From assembly GCF_014805685.1 (NCBI RefSeq), contig NC_060887.1, forward strand, positions 9,211,463 to 9,275,462: 64,000 bases of DNA, read 5' to 3'. The notes beneath the pieces are model-generated. The model was not told the origin of the DNA and did no database searches. It was given only the letters and a program-made list of their open reading frames with translations. This document shows, piece after piece, positions 35,421 through 48,211 of this stretch (positions within the stretch are counted from its first letter, which is position 1; each line of letters begins with the position of its first letter). The position numbers and the translations under genes are program-made. This stretch comes from Silurus meridionalis (taxonomy: Eukaryota; Chordata; Actinopteri; Siluriformes; Siluridae).

Positions 35421-35699
35421 AGTGTGGAAGGTTCCGGTGGCCATAGTAAGGAAGGTGTCAGGAATGGCTGCGTGGAAGGTTGGCTGTGGTTTCGGAGGGT
35501 GTATCCTGAAGCAGGGGGGCAATATCCGGGCATCTGCCCCCCCGGTGTCTGAGAAGCTGAAAACAGGGGCTTATGAAGCAAAAATGTTCAAAGAAGGATC
35601 GACTTAGTTCTGCATATATAGGGAAAAATTCTGCCAAAAACCTATCACCCTCAATTGTTCTGAGGCTGTGAAGCAGCCAGTATTTACAGTCAACTACCT

Positions 35700-35825
35700 C
35701 ATTGCTCACCAGACACTACTTTCCACAAAGCCTACCCATTGTGGGGACAAGCCAGACTCGAACCAGCAACCTCTGAGCTCAGAGGCAAGGCTTTTACCGC
35801 AAAGCCATCAAGTCCCACAACACAC
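35700..35825 (-). repeat. tRNA-like unit with long variable arm
   Basis: The minus strand reads TGGCTTTGCGGTAAAAGCC (A-box-like), then CTCTGAGCTCAGAGG and GCTGGTTCGAGTCTGGC (B-box-like). The ends do not make a good acceptor stem, so this is a derived sequence rather than a working tRNA gene. Confidence 0.55.
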
Positions 35826-35879
35826 CTTCTTTTTTTGGGGGGGTTTATCCTTCGTTTCATGCTTCAAAACAAGAAATTC

Positions 35880-36800
35880 AGACCAAACAGAAACACAGAA
35901 AGCAGGATTTGAACCCTGAACCCCACCAACAGCGAAATACCAGTCTTAACCCACTGAACCATCGGGAAGGACCGGCTAGGATGGTTGTTTAGAGCAGGTC
36001 TATCTTTTCTTTCAAACCATCAACACAAGACTATAATGCTAAAGACAGACATAGGAAGCAAAACCATACCATGATAGCAGGATTCGAACCCTGATTCACA
36101 CCATTAGCGAGGCACCAGCATTAACCTGCTGAACCATCAGGAAGAACAAGCTGGAAAGCTTGTTTAGAGCAGGTCTATCTTTTTTTTTAACCCATCAAAA
36201 CAAGAATATGAAGATGTAGGAATCAGGAATTTAATCTACCTCATGACTAGCAGACAGAAAGCCAGGTTTGAACCCTGACCACCAACATTAGCAAAGTACC
36301 AGCCTTAACTTACTAAGCCATCAGAAAAAACAGGACGGGAAGCTTGATTAGAGCAGGTCTATCTTTCTTTTCAACCACATTAATAACAAAAATATATCGC
36401 TAAAGAAAGATGTAGGAAGTGAATCATGCTTCAAAACAAGAAATTTAGACCAGACAGAAACACAGAAAGCAGGATTCGAACCATGAACCCCACCAAAAGC
36501 AAGAAACCTGATTTAACCCACTGAACCATCAGGGAAGACCAGCCAGGAAGGTTGTTTCGAGCAGGTCTATTTACCTTTAAACCATCAACACAAGAATATA
36601 AAGCCAAAGAAAGCTTTAGGAAGCAGGAACATAACCTACATCGCAACTAGCAGGCAGAAAGCAGGATTCAAACACTGATCTTCACCATCAGCAGGGCACC
36701 AGCCTTAACCCACTGAACCATGGAAGAGATCAGACTGGAAAGCATGTTTAGATGAGGCACAAGCCTTAAACCACTGAGCGACCACTGCTGAAAAGCATGT
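35880..36800 (-). repeat. Tandem array of tRNA-like units, about 175-208 bp each
   Basis: Each unit on the minus strand has ATGGTTCAGTGGGTTAA (A-box-like) and, about 30 bases later, GGGTTCGAATCCTGCT (B-box-like), followed by a conserved tail (in plus-strand terms: TTGTTTAGAGCAGGTCTATC ... CATCAACACAAGA). B boxes start near 35901, 36076, 36260, 36468 and 36660, giving spacings of 175, 184, 208 and 192. More decayed units follow at 36860-36960 and 37080-37150. Confidence 0.8.
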
Positions 36801-37189
36801 GTGCTTTTTGGGGGGTTCATACTTTGTTCTATGCCAGCACAGTAAGAAAGAAGGTATGTAGGACTGGCTTTGAAAACTTATCACCAGCGTGGACTATATT
36901 AAGGAACATGTTCAGGCACAAGCCTTAACGCACTGAGCTACCACAGAAGTGCTTTTTTTTGGTGGAGTTATCTTTCATTAAAGACCAGGAAATCAAGAAA
37001 TTAATCCAACACAGAAAGGACAGAATTGAAATGTTTTCAGAGGGGACAAGTTCCAGACGTTTTATTTACCAACACAGCAACCAGCTCGACCAGGAATGAA
37101 ACTCATCCTCGTGGGGACCCTGACATTAACCCACTAGGCTAACACATCTAATCATGTGAGGTCCAGTTAACAGCTAAAACAGGTAGCAT

Positions 37190-37352
37190 TAATAACTACT
37201 TTTTACTTAAGTACATGTCAGAGCCAAAACTTCTTTACTTTCACTTAAGTAAAAAAGTTAAATCAGTACTTTAACTTTCACCCGAGTATTTTAAAACACG
37301 AGTATCTGTACTTTTACTTAAGTAAAGGATGTGTGTACTTTTGCCACCTCTG
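37190..37352. mobile_element. Non-autonomous DNA element end (GTACTTTTGCCACCTCTG)
   Basis: Runs of TACTTAAGTA and TACTTTTACTTAAGTAAAGG ending GTACTTTTGCCACCTCTG are a common fish hAT-like MITE end. Only one end is clear. Confidence 0.5.
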
Positions 37353-37679
37353 CTGCTTGTTATTTGGTGTTTTTCTTCTTTGTCTTTTTTTTTTTGTTTA
37401 TTAAAATACAATACAGGCTGTTGTTAAGTCTACTTTTGTCAGTGTAATACTACATAATCCATGTATAAGGATAATAAGGATAATAATGAACAAGTGTTTA
37501 ACCCTTTCTGGGTATACTTACTTATGTAAATGACTTGGCTATTACACAATGTAACTATTTTAATAAAGAGATAATGAGCATAAGTATAATTATGTGCATT
37601 AAGAAGCATGATGACTAACAATGAGTGTTTGGTGAACTGGGATATTTGGTTGCTGTCGTCCACTCACTCTCACACGTTC
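37353..37679. other. Intergenic, nothing recognised
   Basis: AT-rich. Confidence 0.4.
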
Positions 37680-38290
37680 ACTCAGGTTTGTCTGATTCCA
37701 GAGATCCTTTATGTTACCTTCTGGTTCTCCCTTTTAGTTATGCTGCCGTAGAGAGTCTTGCCAGAGTCCCCAGTGACCACCGTTCCTGCCCCTCTCCTCT
37801 CCTCGGATCTTCTTACTTCGTCCCATCCTGCCTCTGGATGGGGTTCTCTTTGATTGGAGGCCACTCTGTGCAGCTGGGGATGGTTTCTCATCAGGGGTTC
37901 CATAAAATTCTGGAGTAAGAACATGAGCTTTAAGGATGGATTTGACTGTAGTTAATGTCAACAGTCTGCTACACTGACTCAGGACTACAGTTTGCTTCTG
38001 ATCATCATCACTGCACACCTCAACATCGTTTATCTGTAATAAATGGACATTCAGTGCAACCCAGGTGAGGATGGGCTCCCTCTTGAGTCTGGTTCCTCTC
38101 AAGGTTTCTTCTTTATGCCATGGGAGCTTTTCCTTGCCACAGTCACCATTGGCTCACTCATCAGGGACAAACTTACACTTATAAAGAACATCTTAATCAT
38201 TTTTATCAACACATTATCTGTGTAAAGCTGCTTTGAGACGATATTTATTGCTATACAAATAAAAATGAATTGAATTGATTTGAATTGAAC
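37680..38290 (-). repeat. Long family B relative, reversed
   Basis: The right part (38040-38290) has the family B landmarks in reverse (CCAGGTGAGGATGGGCTCCC, TCCTCTCAAGGTTTCTTC, TGTAAAGCTGCTTTGAGACG). The left part contains TTAATGTCAACAGTCTGCTA, which recurs at 61783-61802, so a second module belongs to this element. Confidence 0.7.
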
Positions 38291-38809
38291 AATAGATTGC
38301 CTTGGGTAGACTGGCCACCAATAAGATTCTATAAGATTCCTAGTAAAAATAAAGTTTAAAACGGGCTAAAGCTATGATGTGTATGGTCTGCAGTCATGGA
38401 TGCAAAGAAGACAGAGACACCTCAGACAGGCCCACCCAATCCTGCTTTCTCAAATTTTACATCCACCCTTTCCTTGCACTTTCTTCTTATATTTTCACTT
38501 CCTGTTTTGTTTAACACTCCACCTCTAGTCTTTGTCATTGTATCTTAGTCACTTCCTGGTTTGGTCATATGTAGCTCAGCCCTGCCACTTGTAAGGCATT
38601 AGTTATTCTGCCTTTTCATTACTGATCCTAGATGTTCCTCGTCTTAACGTGTGTGTATTGTGAAATTTATCTGCCCAATGTTTTTGTGAGTCTTTGCTTG
38701 TAATTAGCTCAATGCTAAGTTGCCAAGTCTACTTTTTGTATATTAACCATGTTTGCAAATTATCCATCTGGAAATGAAATCTGAAATGTATTAAAATAAA
38801 AAAGAAATG

Positions 38810-38990
38810 TATTTGAATGGATCACATATCTCCTGTTCTTCAACAGCTGCACTGGCTTCCTGTTAAACAACATGTTGAATTTAAAATCCCGATTTTTGTT
38901 TAGAGGTTTTGAAAATAGAATCTGGCCATAAAAAAATAGCAAAAACATTACCAATGCCCATTACCACCATCAGGGCCATAATTAAGTTAA
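38810..38990 (+). mobile_element. LINE reverse-transcriptase C-terminal scrap
   Basis: The plus strand reads DHISPVLQQLHWLPVKQHVE followed by FKI and stops, a motif typical of the region downstream of the RT domain in fish CR1/L2/Rex1-type LINEs. Confidence 0.6.
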
Positions 38991-41220
38991 AGTGAACTGG
39001 ACATAGGACATGTGCCTATTTTGTCTCAGCTCACTGTGAAGAGCATGGTTCATGTGGCCAAAAAATCTTTAAGGATCACAACTGGTAAACTGCAGAAGTT
39101 ATTTGCGATGTCAGAAAATCTAAATAATTAAATCTGACATCACCAACATCACCAACAAGCAAAAATCTTATTTTTTTTTATCTAAAAAACAAACTCAAAC
39201 ATCTTAAGTTTGTCAGACACTACTAAAACTTTAAATGGGATTAAATTATATGGTCAGATGTATTCAAAATAGGGCATTTTAGCAAGAAACACTAAAGGTA
39301 GGTTTGGCCCACACACAGAGGTAGGAACATTACCTCATACCCACAGTTAAAAATGGTGGTGGATCTATAAAAGGGATGGGGCTGTTCTTTTCTTCTAGAG
39401 GACCTGAACTTTTTGTTAAGATACATCAAATCATAAATTAAATCCACATATACACTATAAGAACAAATCTTATTGACATTTTTGTGGGTTTTTTTTAAAA
39501 CAAAGTAATCATCTAATTCCATATATAGTCCCCATTTCCTGTTCAAATACACCCACCTCTTCTGGGAAGATGTTGCACTAGATTTTGGAGTGTTCTTGTG
39601 GAAATTCTAACTCATTTATTCACAAGGGTGTTAATAAAGTCAAGTACTGATGAGTGAGAAGGTCTGTGGTGGAGACAGCATTCCAATTCATTCCATAAGT
39701 GTTCATTAGGGTTGAGGACAGAGATTGAAAGCAGATAACTCAAGATCTTCCACTCCAACTATATGTAAGCTAAATCTTCATTGAGCTGGTTTTGGTCTCC
39801 CAAGTCAAGTGAAGCTAAAAATTTGTGTAACAGTTTGGGGGAAAAAACACATATGGCTGAAAAAGACATGTGTCCCAAAACCTGACCTAATGATTTTTTT
39901 CTCATTCACATTACATACCAACCAGTCTTATGCAGAGACATAAGAACTTAATGTTCTGTCACTTGTTGCATATTTCTTGTGGCGTCACCAGCAGGTTTCT
40001 CTTGCGTTTCTACTAGCAACAGGACAAGCGGAGTGAAGCAAACCAATGTGCCCATCCCAATCTAAAAGGAAACACCTATGTATAAGTAATATCAGACAAG
40101 TTTAGCAACTCAAAGTATCATCAGATTTGCTAAGATTAACATCATACAGGTTTACGGACAAAACAAAGAAAGATTGAATGCAAAAAGTAGCACAGTTCTT
40201 TAAGATTCTTTATATCAGAAATACATACATATATACATGTAATATAAATATATTTTATACAGAGCCTTGCCAACTGTGTTATATAAGAGTAAAAAAGATA
40301 AAGGAACCAATGTGGGTTAAGTGTAATAGAGAATTATTTTATGAATGGATTTGATGTGGAATTCTTCTCGAAAGAATTCACATTTTATTCGTCACGAAAT
40401 TTACACAGATTTATCAGATATGTTAGAAGTTACAAACTACATTAGTGATTTTGGCATCCTCTAGTGGTGAGCAAAACAATTGCAGGTCATTTCAGTAATA
40501 TTTTATTGGAATTTTTGTTGGTCTGGTTCAAGCAGTTTAAGAGGCATCAGTATTCTGTTGTGGTCCATGTTCTTCATCTCGCACACAATCCATTTTCTCA
40601 GAAAAGCACCACATCAGAACCCTTAGAAGAAGCAGAGACAAATTTGTTTATGCACAACATGAACGACACATGAAGAGTATGAACAGAGAAATGTATGTAA
40701 CAATTTAGAGATTGTCATGCTTTATGCTGCTGGTTCATTCAATTAATCCTGATTCTATATTTAAACATTTAAAGAGAAGCTAAAACAGAATAATGTTTTT
40801 CAAACAGTGGGGGGCCATGCATTTCACATATATTCCTTCAGTTTTGTCTTACCTGAAACAGTCTACCTCTTAATACCATCATTATGATGCCATGGCTATA
40901 GAAACCTCCAATATTATAAGGAAATGCAGTATAATGGAGCACTGCATCACAGACAGGTATCTCATGCAGCAAGAATAAATGAAACTACTGAACCAAGAAA
41001 CCCAATTAACAATCCTTTCACTGCACCACCCGCATGCATCATCCCTAAAAGAAGCATCAATATTAACCTCATAAAATGACCCCAGTGTTTTTGTGCATTT
41101 AAGTGCATTACGTTTTTTTAGGGACTTTTAAATTGTGTGTTTTTGTGCAAATTTTATCCGAAAAAAATGCAAATAGTGCAAATGGTTCATGAAAAAGCTT
41201 AACCAATACTCACAATGTCC
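38991..41220. other. Intergenic, no gene recognised
   Basis: The open frame 39292-39552 (minus) and others have no domain. Nothing supportable. Confidence 0.4.
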
Positions 41221-41224
41221 AACC

Positions 41225-41225
<1 letters not shown>

Positions 41226-41318
<93 letters not shown>

Positions 41319-41335
41319 TTATTTATTTATTTATC
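41226..41335. repeat. (ATCT)n microsatellite
   Basis: About 24 ATCT units and then ATTT units. Confidence 0.95.
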
Positions 41336-41640
41336 TTATACCTATACCATCTGTCTCCATACACCCCCCACCCCCCATCCTCTACAAATCCCTCTTTCAA
41401 CCTGACATCCTGCATGTCTTCCCTCACCACATCCATAAACCTCCTCCTTGGCCTTCCTCTTTTCTTCCTTCCTGGCAGAAACATGTCCAACATTTCCTCC
41501 TCTGCACATGTCCAAACCATCTCAATCTCGCCTCCCTCACCTTGTCTCCTCTAATAAACTGATTTCTAATTCTGTCCATCCTCAGCCCTCCCAACGAAAA
41601 CCTCAACATTTTCATACCTCCAGCTTCACCTCCTTTCTTT
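41336..41640 (-). mobile_element. RTE-like 3' ORF fragment
   Basis: The minus strand reads [37 protein letters not shown] and, in another frame, [20 protein letters not shown]: the same C-terminal block as the RTE copy at 16199. The fragment ends at the ATCT repeat. Confidence 0.85.
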
Positions 41641-42506
41641 TAGTCAATGAAGAGAAAAAACTATTTGGAGAAATGTAATACATATTTATATACAAAAATA
41701 TAGTAAAACATAAGTCAGTGTTTCTGATGTGGTTAGGACAAGGAGAAGGCCTTCCTGGCCCTGATGGACCGGCACTGAATGCAAATATTCCCTATTTGGA
41801 CTCCTTAGAGTGCTTCGTTTACATTACACTACATTAAGCTTTACATTTACAGTAAATGTGTGAATCTTTTAAATGCATATCCTATTTGGTGCACACAAAC
41901 TTCTTACTGTGTACAATGTGCAAAGTGCATGAAACTTCATTTTTTATATTTAAACTTTCTTCCACACAAATGAGCTCAAAGACACCTAAGATTGTCTACA
42001 CTAAAAAGTGTATGCCACGACTCCCATTCCATTCCAAAAAGAATGTCAGTTTTACTATTTTGAACTTGTATACCACAGAAAGCTGTGGTATCACTAGAAA
42101 TTGATCTTGTTTATCTGTTGCATCACATGAAATCCAGCATTAAAAAACTAAAACCTGATGGGAAAGCTGGAGAAACCGTAGCAAGAAAAGCAACCTGAAA
42201 AAAAAAAAATTATAAATAAACATTACAAAGAAATCTTGAGTAAAAACAGAGCTGTCCTTTGGTTGAAAAACAATAAAAGATTTGTAGAAAAAAAGTAAAA
42301 GATAAATATTGGGAACCAGACCAAACAGCAATGCCATAGAAGTCTATCATTAAATTATAGATAATATACAGATAATGCATATAGAACATGTTTAATACAT
42401 AGATCACAGCAAAGAACTGCATGTCTTGCCATTATTTTCTTTTTTCTTTCTTCTTTTTTTTCTTCTTACATATTATTAAAATCAGGTAGAAAGACTATAT
42501 TTGGCC
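41641..42506. other. spaca6 3' flank
   Basis: It holds the spaca6 3' UTR, end not determined: no clear AATAAA found near the stop on the minus strand. No other gene. Confidence 0.4.
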
Positions 42507-45500
42507 TTACACTAGAGTGAGGAAAAGCAGCAATAGCAGTGATGTCAGGCAAACGATAAGGAAAACTGGACTAGGCAGCTTCAGCAGTGAAGATGAAGGT
42601 GTAGAGGGCAAAAGTAGAAACTGTCCAGCAGGTAGAAGAGCCTTATCAAACACATCCTGCAGTTCTGCATAACCAACTATTTCATTGGGAATGACTGGGA
42701 GAGAAAGAAAAGACAAGGTAGATAGATTGTAACTATAGTGAATGTTTTTTGTAATGAATTCGTTAATTCAGGTCACTCTTTTGCATACAGAAACAATCCA
42801 AAGATATAACTGAATTGGGTTGGACATAACAAATAAGTTTATTTATTAGATTAGTTTTATCAGTAAAGCACAAATGCAATCCTATGTAGCAATGAGTTTA
42901 GTTGTATTACTTTTTGTATTGCAGTTGTATAACAATATATAGCAATTAACTTATTTTTGTAAAAAAGAAAAAAATGATCATAATACCAGACACTACTTTA
43001 TAGTTATATAGGTTTATTGTAATATATTGGCCCTATATATTAATAATCAATACTGTACAGCCAATAACACACCAACAATGAAACAGCTACAGGCAAAAAG
43101 TATAGATTTTTTTTTATATTTCCTGTCACACATTTAGTTTTAAGTCCTAAATCTTCTGCTTACAATGCAGCACCCGTTTGACAATTTTTTTTTTTTTTTG
43201 ATGCAGAGCAAACGAACAATAAATAAGAGAAGTAATATGCAAATTACCCAAACTAACTCTTAAACTTGCAGTTAAATATCATTGTTTTAGTGTGGCAAGG
43301 AATAAAAAACATATCATGTTTGTTGTTTAAAAAAGAACAGAAAATTATTCACAAATTGCGCATCAAGATCAGATTTTCTTTCCTTCAACCCACAAAAGAA
43401 GGAGGTGAAATAGACAATGGAAATGTTCACATATTCAGACCTGTAAGATGATAGTAGATGCGGACTAGTGAGCGCTCCTGAGAAAAGATCTCACACTGAT
43501 ATGTTCCTGAATGGTCCAGTCGGGCCGATGGTATGGAGAAAAGCTTATCTGTGCCAACTGTCACCTCCTCAAACTGATCTATAAGCAGTGTCTTGATCTT
43601 AAAAGAAAAGGGAGACACATGAGCAAGGTTTTAATATAGACATTTGGAAAGTGCTGACATTAATGGAATTTAGTGCAAAAAGAACTGACAATTGAAATGG
43701 TGGATTATACTGTAAATTGTAAAATAGTATATTTTACAATACTTTAGCTTGCCATACCTCTGCATAGCGCCAAACAATCTGTATGTCATTTGGCAAAACA
43801 AATGGCACATGACACCACATCTGAGTTCTGTTGTTTTCCTCCACAGTAATTTCCTGCGCTATAAAGAGACATATAAGCATTTCACATATAATACTGTACA
43901 TACACAAGGCAGGCCTGTTTAACTGCGCACCAATTGCTATAAGGCTTCTCTCACAGGAATTAACAGAACCGACTGCACACCATTTCTGTAATTATAATAT
44001 TTAAGCAGCGCCTCTAGGGTAAAAGAGGATGATTTGCTTCACGGTAATTGTAACTCTGCTGGCTAGAAATGAGCAACACAGTGCAAGCGAGGAGGTCTGT
44101 CAACTCATATAAATGAGTAAAGGAACGTAAAGGCTACATTTTATCTTTGCCAAGGCCAAGGAATAGCCCTCAAGAGTATTGTAGGGATTTAAAATCTACA
44201 AATGGATGCTTGAATGGTTACATAATTGTGCTAAAATATAGCATTGCGTATGCATAAACCGGGAGGAAAAAACTGTGCATATACAGCATAAAGCAGAGTT
44301 AATGCTCAAGAGACTTTCCAGTGTGATTCTTCAACCTTGAGTCCTCTCAGAGTTAATAAGATTCACACTTGTGTATACAATCTACCAGAGATTGGAAGCA
44401 ACGACGTACATATACTTTATTACTGTACTTAACAGGATTTTTCTGGTATCCGTACTTTATTTTTGGACAACTTTTTACTTTCTCATAAAATTTTTGCACA
44501 AACATCTGTACTGTTCTACTACTCACATTTTTAAACCAGGCTCATTACTGTAGTTTTAATCTATTTGGTAACATGATCAATATTTTTCTTTTCATTGCGC
44601 ACCATTTTCAGCCCATCAACCTATTTCTTGTCATTGCACAGCGTACCTCTCCTGCAGCATTTCCTGGCTATCACACACCACAGATGTAGGCTAGCTTATG
44701 AAGCTAACAACAAGCAAGGCAGAAGGCAACAAGAAGTATGGGGTTAATGCGGATGAGAAAGGTCCAGTTACCAGCATGACACTAAAACAGGTATTAGTAA
44801 CGTCAGAGCCTATACTCCTACTTGAGTGTGTACTTTTGCCATCTCTGCAAGAGAGACCTACAGAATTTTATCAAAGAAATCTATTTTTCCATTTTTGAGT
44901 AAGTCAAGGTAAAATGGCTTCTTTTACCCTATGTGTGTGTAAAATTACAGTACAATGGTAACTAGATATTTAAAGGTCCTCACAACAAACTTTGATATTG
45001 GCTTGACGAAGCCTGTTTTAAAGTTTGAAATGGTTTCATAATAATAAAGATTGTTGTTAAAAGAAAGAAAGAGTGACAGACAGAAAGAGAGACAGACATA
45101 GCTTTAGTTAGCAAACAGAGCGCTTTTTATTTATACACAGAGGTTAGCATATAGTTCGTTCACACAGTATATGAAACTGCAGTAGCTCATTTTGAGTTTA
45201 ACATGAGTGTCTTTTTATACATAGATTTGCACAAACTAGGTAGATTGACAAAGTTTTTTTGAGTTAACTAAATTTTCATGAAAATCTTACAGATTTTTTT
45301 GTGCAAATGCTTGTGTAAACAATTTACGAATAAATTAGTTTGTGTTCACTTTGCACTCATTGACTATTATTTATCAAGCTAAATTTAAATGTAATTAATT
45401 GGAAATCATTTGTTCTGAAAATTCACAGAAAATGTGATATTTATGAATTGGTTTTATAGAATCATTTGTCTCCTATCTGTGCTCTTGCACGTGTGCAAAT

Positions 45501-46717
45501 GTACATATAAGAATACAAACTAATTCAGCATAAAGGGCATGAAAAAGCAGGTGAGGGCAGGCAAGAAAGTGGCAGGCAAGTGTGGTAGGTTGCAGGGAAT
45601 AGTTATGCAGATAAACAGGTAGGTGGGATTTACTGTACTTAGTTGGATGACACTTAAGGCATGAAAAGGCAGCCTACATCCAGAATTTATTTACATAACA
45701 CGTGTTGTTCATACTGTTAGGTATCATTAAGGCAGCACACACAATATTTATTTAATGTGTCCTTCTAATATGTGTAAAAAAAATGTTTTTGTGAGGCTGA
45801 TAAAATAAACTAATAAACTAATTGAATGTTCATTTTTGATTCATTTTTAGATTTGTTTCAGTCATCCATGTGTATAGTATATTTGTACCTCAGTATGATC
45901 CGGTTGACATGTATAGTGCACACTGCATGTAAAAGATAAACTAGCAAAATAAACTCACATGGACAATCCAAGGGAAATTCACAGGAGTCATACTGACAAG
46001 TCACGCAGTTATAGACAGTGCCTTCAGCTTGAAAACCTGACAAAATTGCAGTAACAAACATACATGTTAACATAAAAGCTAAAATTGCTATATTGCTATA
46101 TGTTACAAAAGAATAATAATTTGGTTGAACAGTTACCTACCACAAGGGGGGAAACATCTAGAAGCTGTAAAAAGCATGTAAAAGGTTTTAGCAGAAAAAG
46201 TGGAACATACAGCAAAGTTAAACAAGTTTCTAAGCTCTAAGCTCAAGGTTTAAAAAAGAGGAACAAGTAACCAGTATGCGATTTGCAAAAGCAAGAATAA
46301 TAAACTAACAATAATATTAAACTAAGCTCAATCAGGTAATTCTGATATGGTAAATATACTGTAGATATACATTTCACATAATGTAGAACTGCTCATAGGC
46401 AATAATCAAAAAGCAGTATTTTATATACCAGACAATTATTTCATTCATACAACTAAACAGTTTAGGACTAAGGGTTTTACTCAAAGGCCCAGAGTCTAAA
46501 AACATAACCACTGAGCTACCAATTTAATACATATGATCCTAGATCCTTAGAACCTGTACTATTTAGTACTCAAAGAGCAAAGGGAATCCCACCTCTAGGC
46601 AGACCGGAAGCCATTATGATGAAGATTTCTGCAGCAGTTTGCAATCGAACTTCATACACTGTGTCTAGAAATATAAGAAAAGTTAAACAGAGAGGTATAT
46701 AACACTATGTGCAGCAC

Positions 46718-46780
<63 letters not shown>

Positions 46781-46821
46781 CATCCATCTATCCATCTATC
46801 CATCCATCCATCCATCCATCC

Positions 46822-46914
<93 letters not shown>

Positions 46915-48211
46915 CCAATCACCTATTTGTTTATGTATTCGATCAAGGACATGGAACTGAACGATGAGGGTGGATCTTCTGGTTCCAAATAGCAGTGTGA
47001 ATAGCAGTTTGAAAGAGTTGGCAACAGCCAAAATTCATATACCATTATTTATATTCTGCTGAAATTCTTCCACAATAGGCATGATTTCAGCCCTCAAAAT
47101 CTCCTTTAGTACTGTGTCATAGCCACGCCCTGAGAAAAAAAGCAAATCAACAGACATAGAAATAATGAAGCAAGAACAACAGGGGTAAAGGTTAATAAAT
47201 TGATTTAAATTCCAAATACTTGAAAAAATAAATTATACTAATTTCAGTATGTAGAGATACTTTACAGATTTACATACTGTTTGCTTTCCTGAGCGATACA
47301 TTCAAATTTAGCAAATTATTCATGACTACATGGTTGCCAGATTTACATAAGGTGCCTGAGACTGTCTGAGAAGTGTCTAGACCATCACTATAAAACATGT
47401 GAGCATGAAGAAAGGTCCAGTATTTTGTCAGCATATGGCTGCATATTTACTTCCAGTAGTTATAAAATCAATTAATGCACATTTGTTTTCATTTAAAAAA
47501 TATGACTTCTAACCGCATTTGATAGCTTACAAAAATGTCCCACATTTTTGAAGAGATAAATATGTATTAAGTAAAGTATTAGCAATGAAGATACAGTATG
47601 TCTTTCATTTGGATGGTTCCCATTTCCTGAACAAAGAATCAAAATATTTATGTGGACTTTCTGGGATGATATAATCAAATTTGAATATTTAATCTTATAC
47701 TTATTTATTTCCCTTGAAGGGCATTCCATAGTTTATCATGTATTTTAATGCAGCAAAAAACATTAAATTTTACAAATTGTAAAACAGTAGCACTGGTCTT
47801 TATACTGCTTTTCATATTAACAGTGACAATTGTAAGTAAATAAGTAACCTCTGTTTTAACAAACTCTGGCTGACACTTTATCAGTTCACTTTACTCACAT
47901 CATCTATCAATTTAAGTCCATAGTTACAGCTGAACATTGATTGTTGCTGTTTTGGTAACTTGTCACTACTGATCACTAAGTCGGTTTAATGTCTTACCTA
48001 CTTCAGCTGCTTTGATTACTCTCGGATCATCGTTGAAAATTCTATCGAGAGTTTTGAAACAGGCATCTATATTACGGATGTTATATTCACTAAGAACGTG
48101 ACCCCAACACAGACGGACACTGTCATCTGGATCTATAAAGCAATGGTAACAACTAGATCCTAAGCAAATAGATGACGCTAGAAATAGTATCCTGAGTGCA
48201 CATCCGGACAT
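42507..48211 (-). CDS. spaca6: Sperm acrosome membrane-associated protein 6 (eight coding exons)
   Basis: Exons: 48211-47998, 47129-47043, 46664-46593, 46164-46141 (24-nt microexon), 46036-45959, 43858-43758, 43597-43441, 42694-42507. Sum 921 nt, 306 aa plus stop; every junction is GT-AG and all phases fit. SPACA6 is a sperm surface protein of the IZUMO-like superfamily needed for sperm-egg fusion or binding in mice and zebrafish. Seen here: signal peptide (1-20), CYHC (21-24) opening a helical domain, CFPPCG (128-133), CVTC (143-146), the diagnostic CEFPLDCP (151-158), one Ig-like domain with C174-C227 (SGTYQC), an N-glycosylation sequon at N168, and a C-terminal hydrophobic helix (about 286-305). 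Human SPACA6 is about 324 aa by recall with the same order (CLLC, CSGC, CDLPLDCP, Ig, TM). It lies about 13 kb upstream of has1 in the same direction, as in mammals. The exon 3 donor (G|GTGGGA) is the weakest junction. Confidence 0.93.
44386..44850. mobile_element. Possible MITE in spaca6 intron 5
   Basis: CAGAGATTGGAAGCAACGAC at the left and GTACTTTTGCCATCTCTG at the right are roughly inverted and resemble the element end at 37335. No target duplication seen. Confidence 0.45.
46141..46164 (-). other. spaca6: 24-nt microexon of spaca6
   Basis: It is preceded by TTTTTACAG and followed by GTAGGTAA, phase 1 on both sides. It encodes ASRCFPPC, with the next G split across the junction, matching the CIPPCG stretch of mammalian SPACA6. 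It is too short to show in ORF searches; skipping it keeps the frame but removes two conserved cysteines. Confidence 0.85.
46719..46912. repeat. Compound (ATCT)n/(ATCC)n/(GTCT)n microsatellite in spaca6 intron 2
   Basis: Three phases of related tetranucleotides follow one another over about 190 bases, between spaca6 exons 2 and 3. Confidence 0.95.

Noticed and set aside
35880..36800. Regular repeats that could be mistaken for a CRISPR array
   Set aside because: Units are 175-208 bp and diverged with tRNA-like boxes, and the host is a vertebrate.
46707..46967. Open frames of IYLS/CLSV repeats
   Set aside because: They are translations of the tetranucleotide microsatellite; the same applies to 41189-41562.
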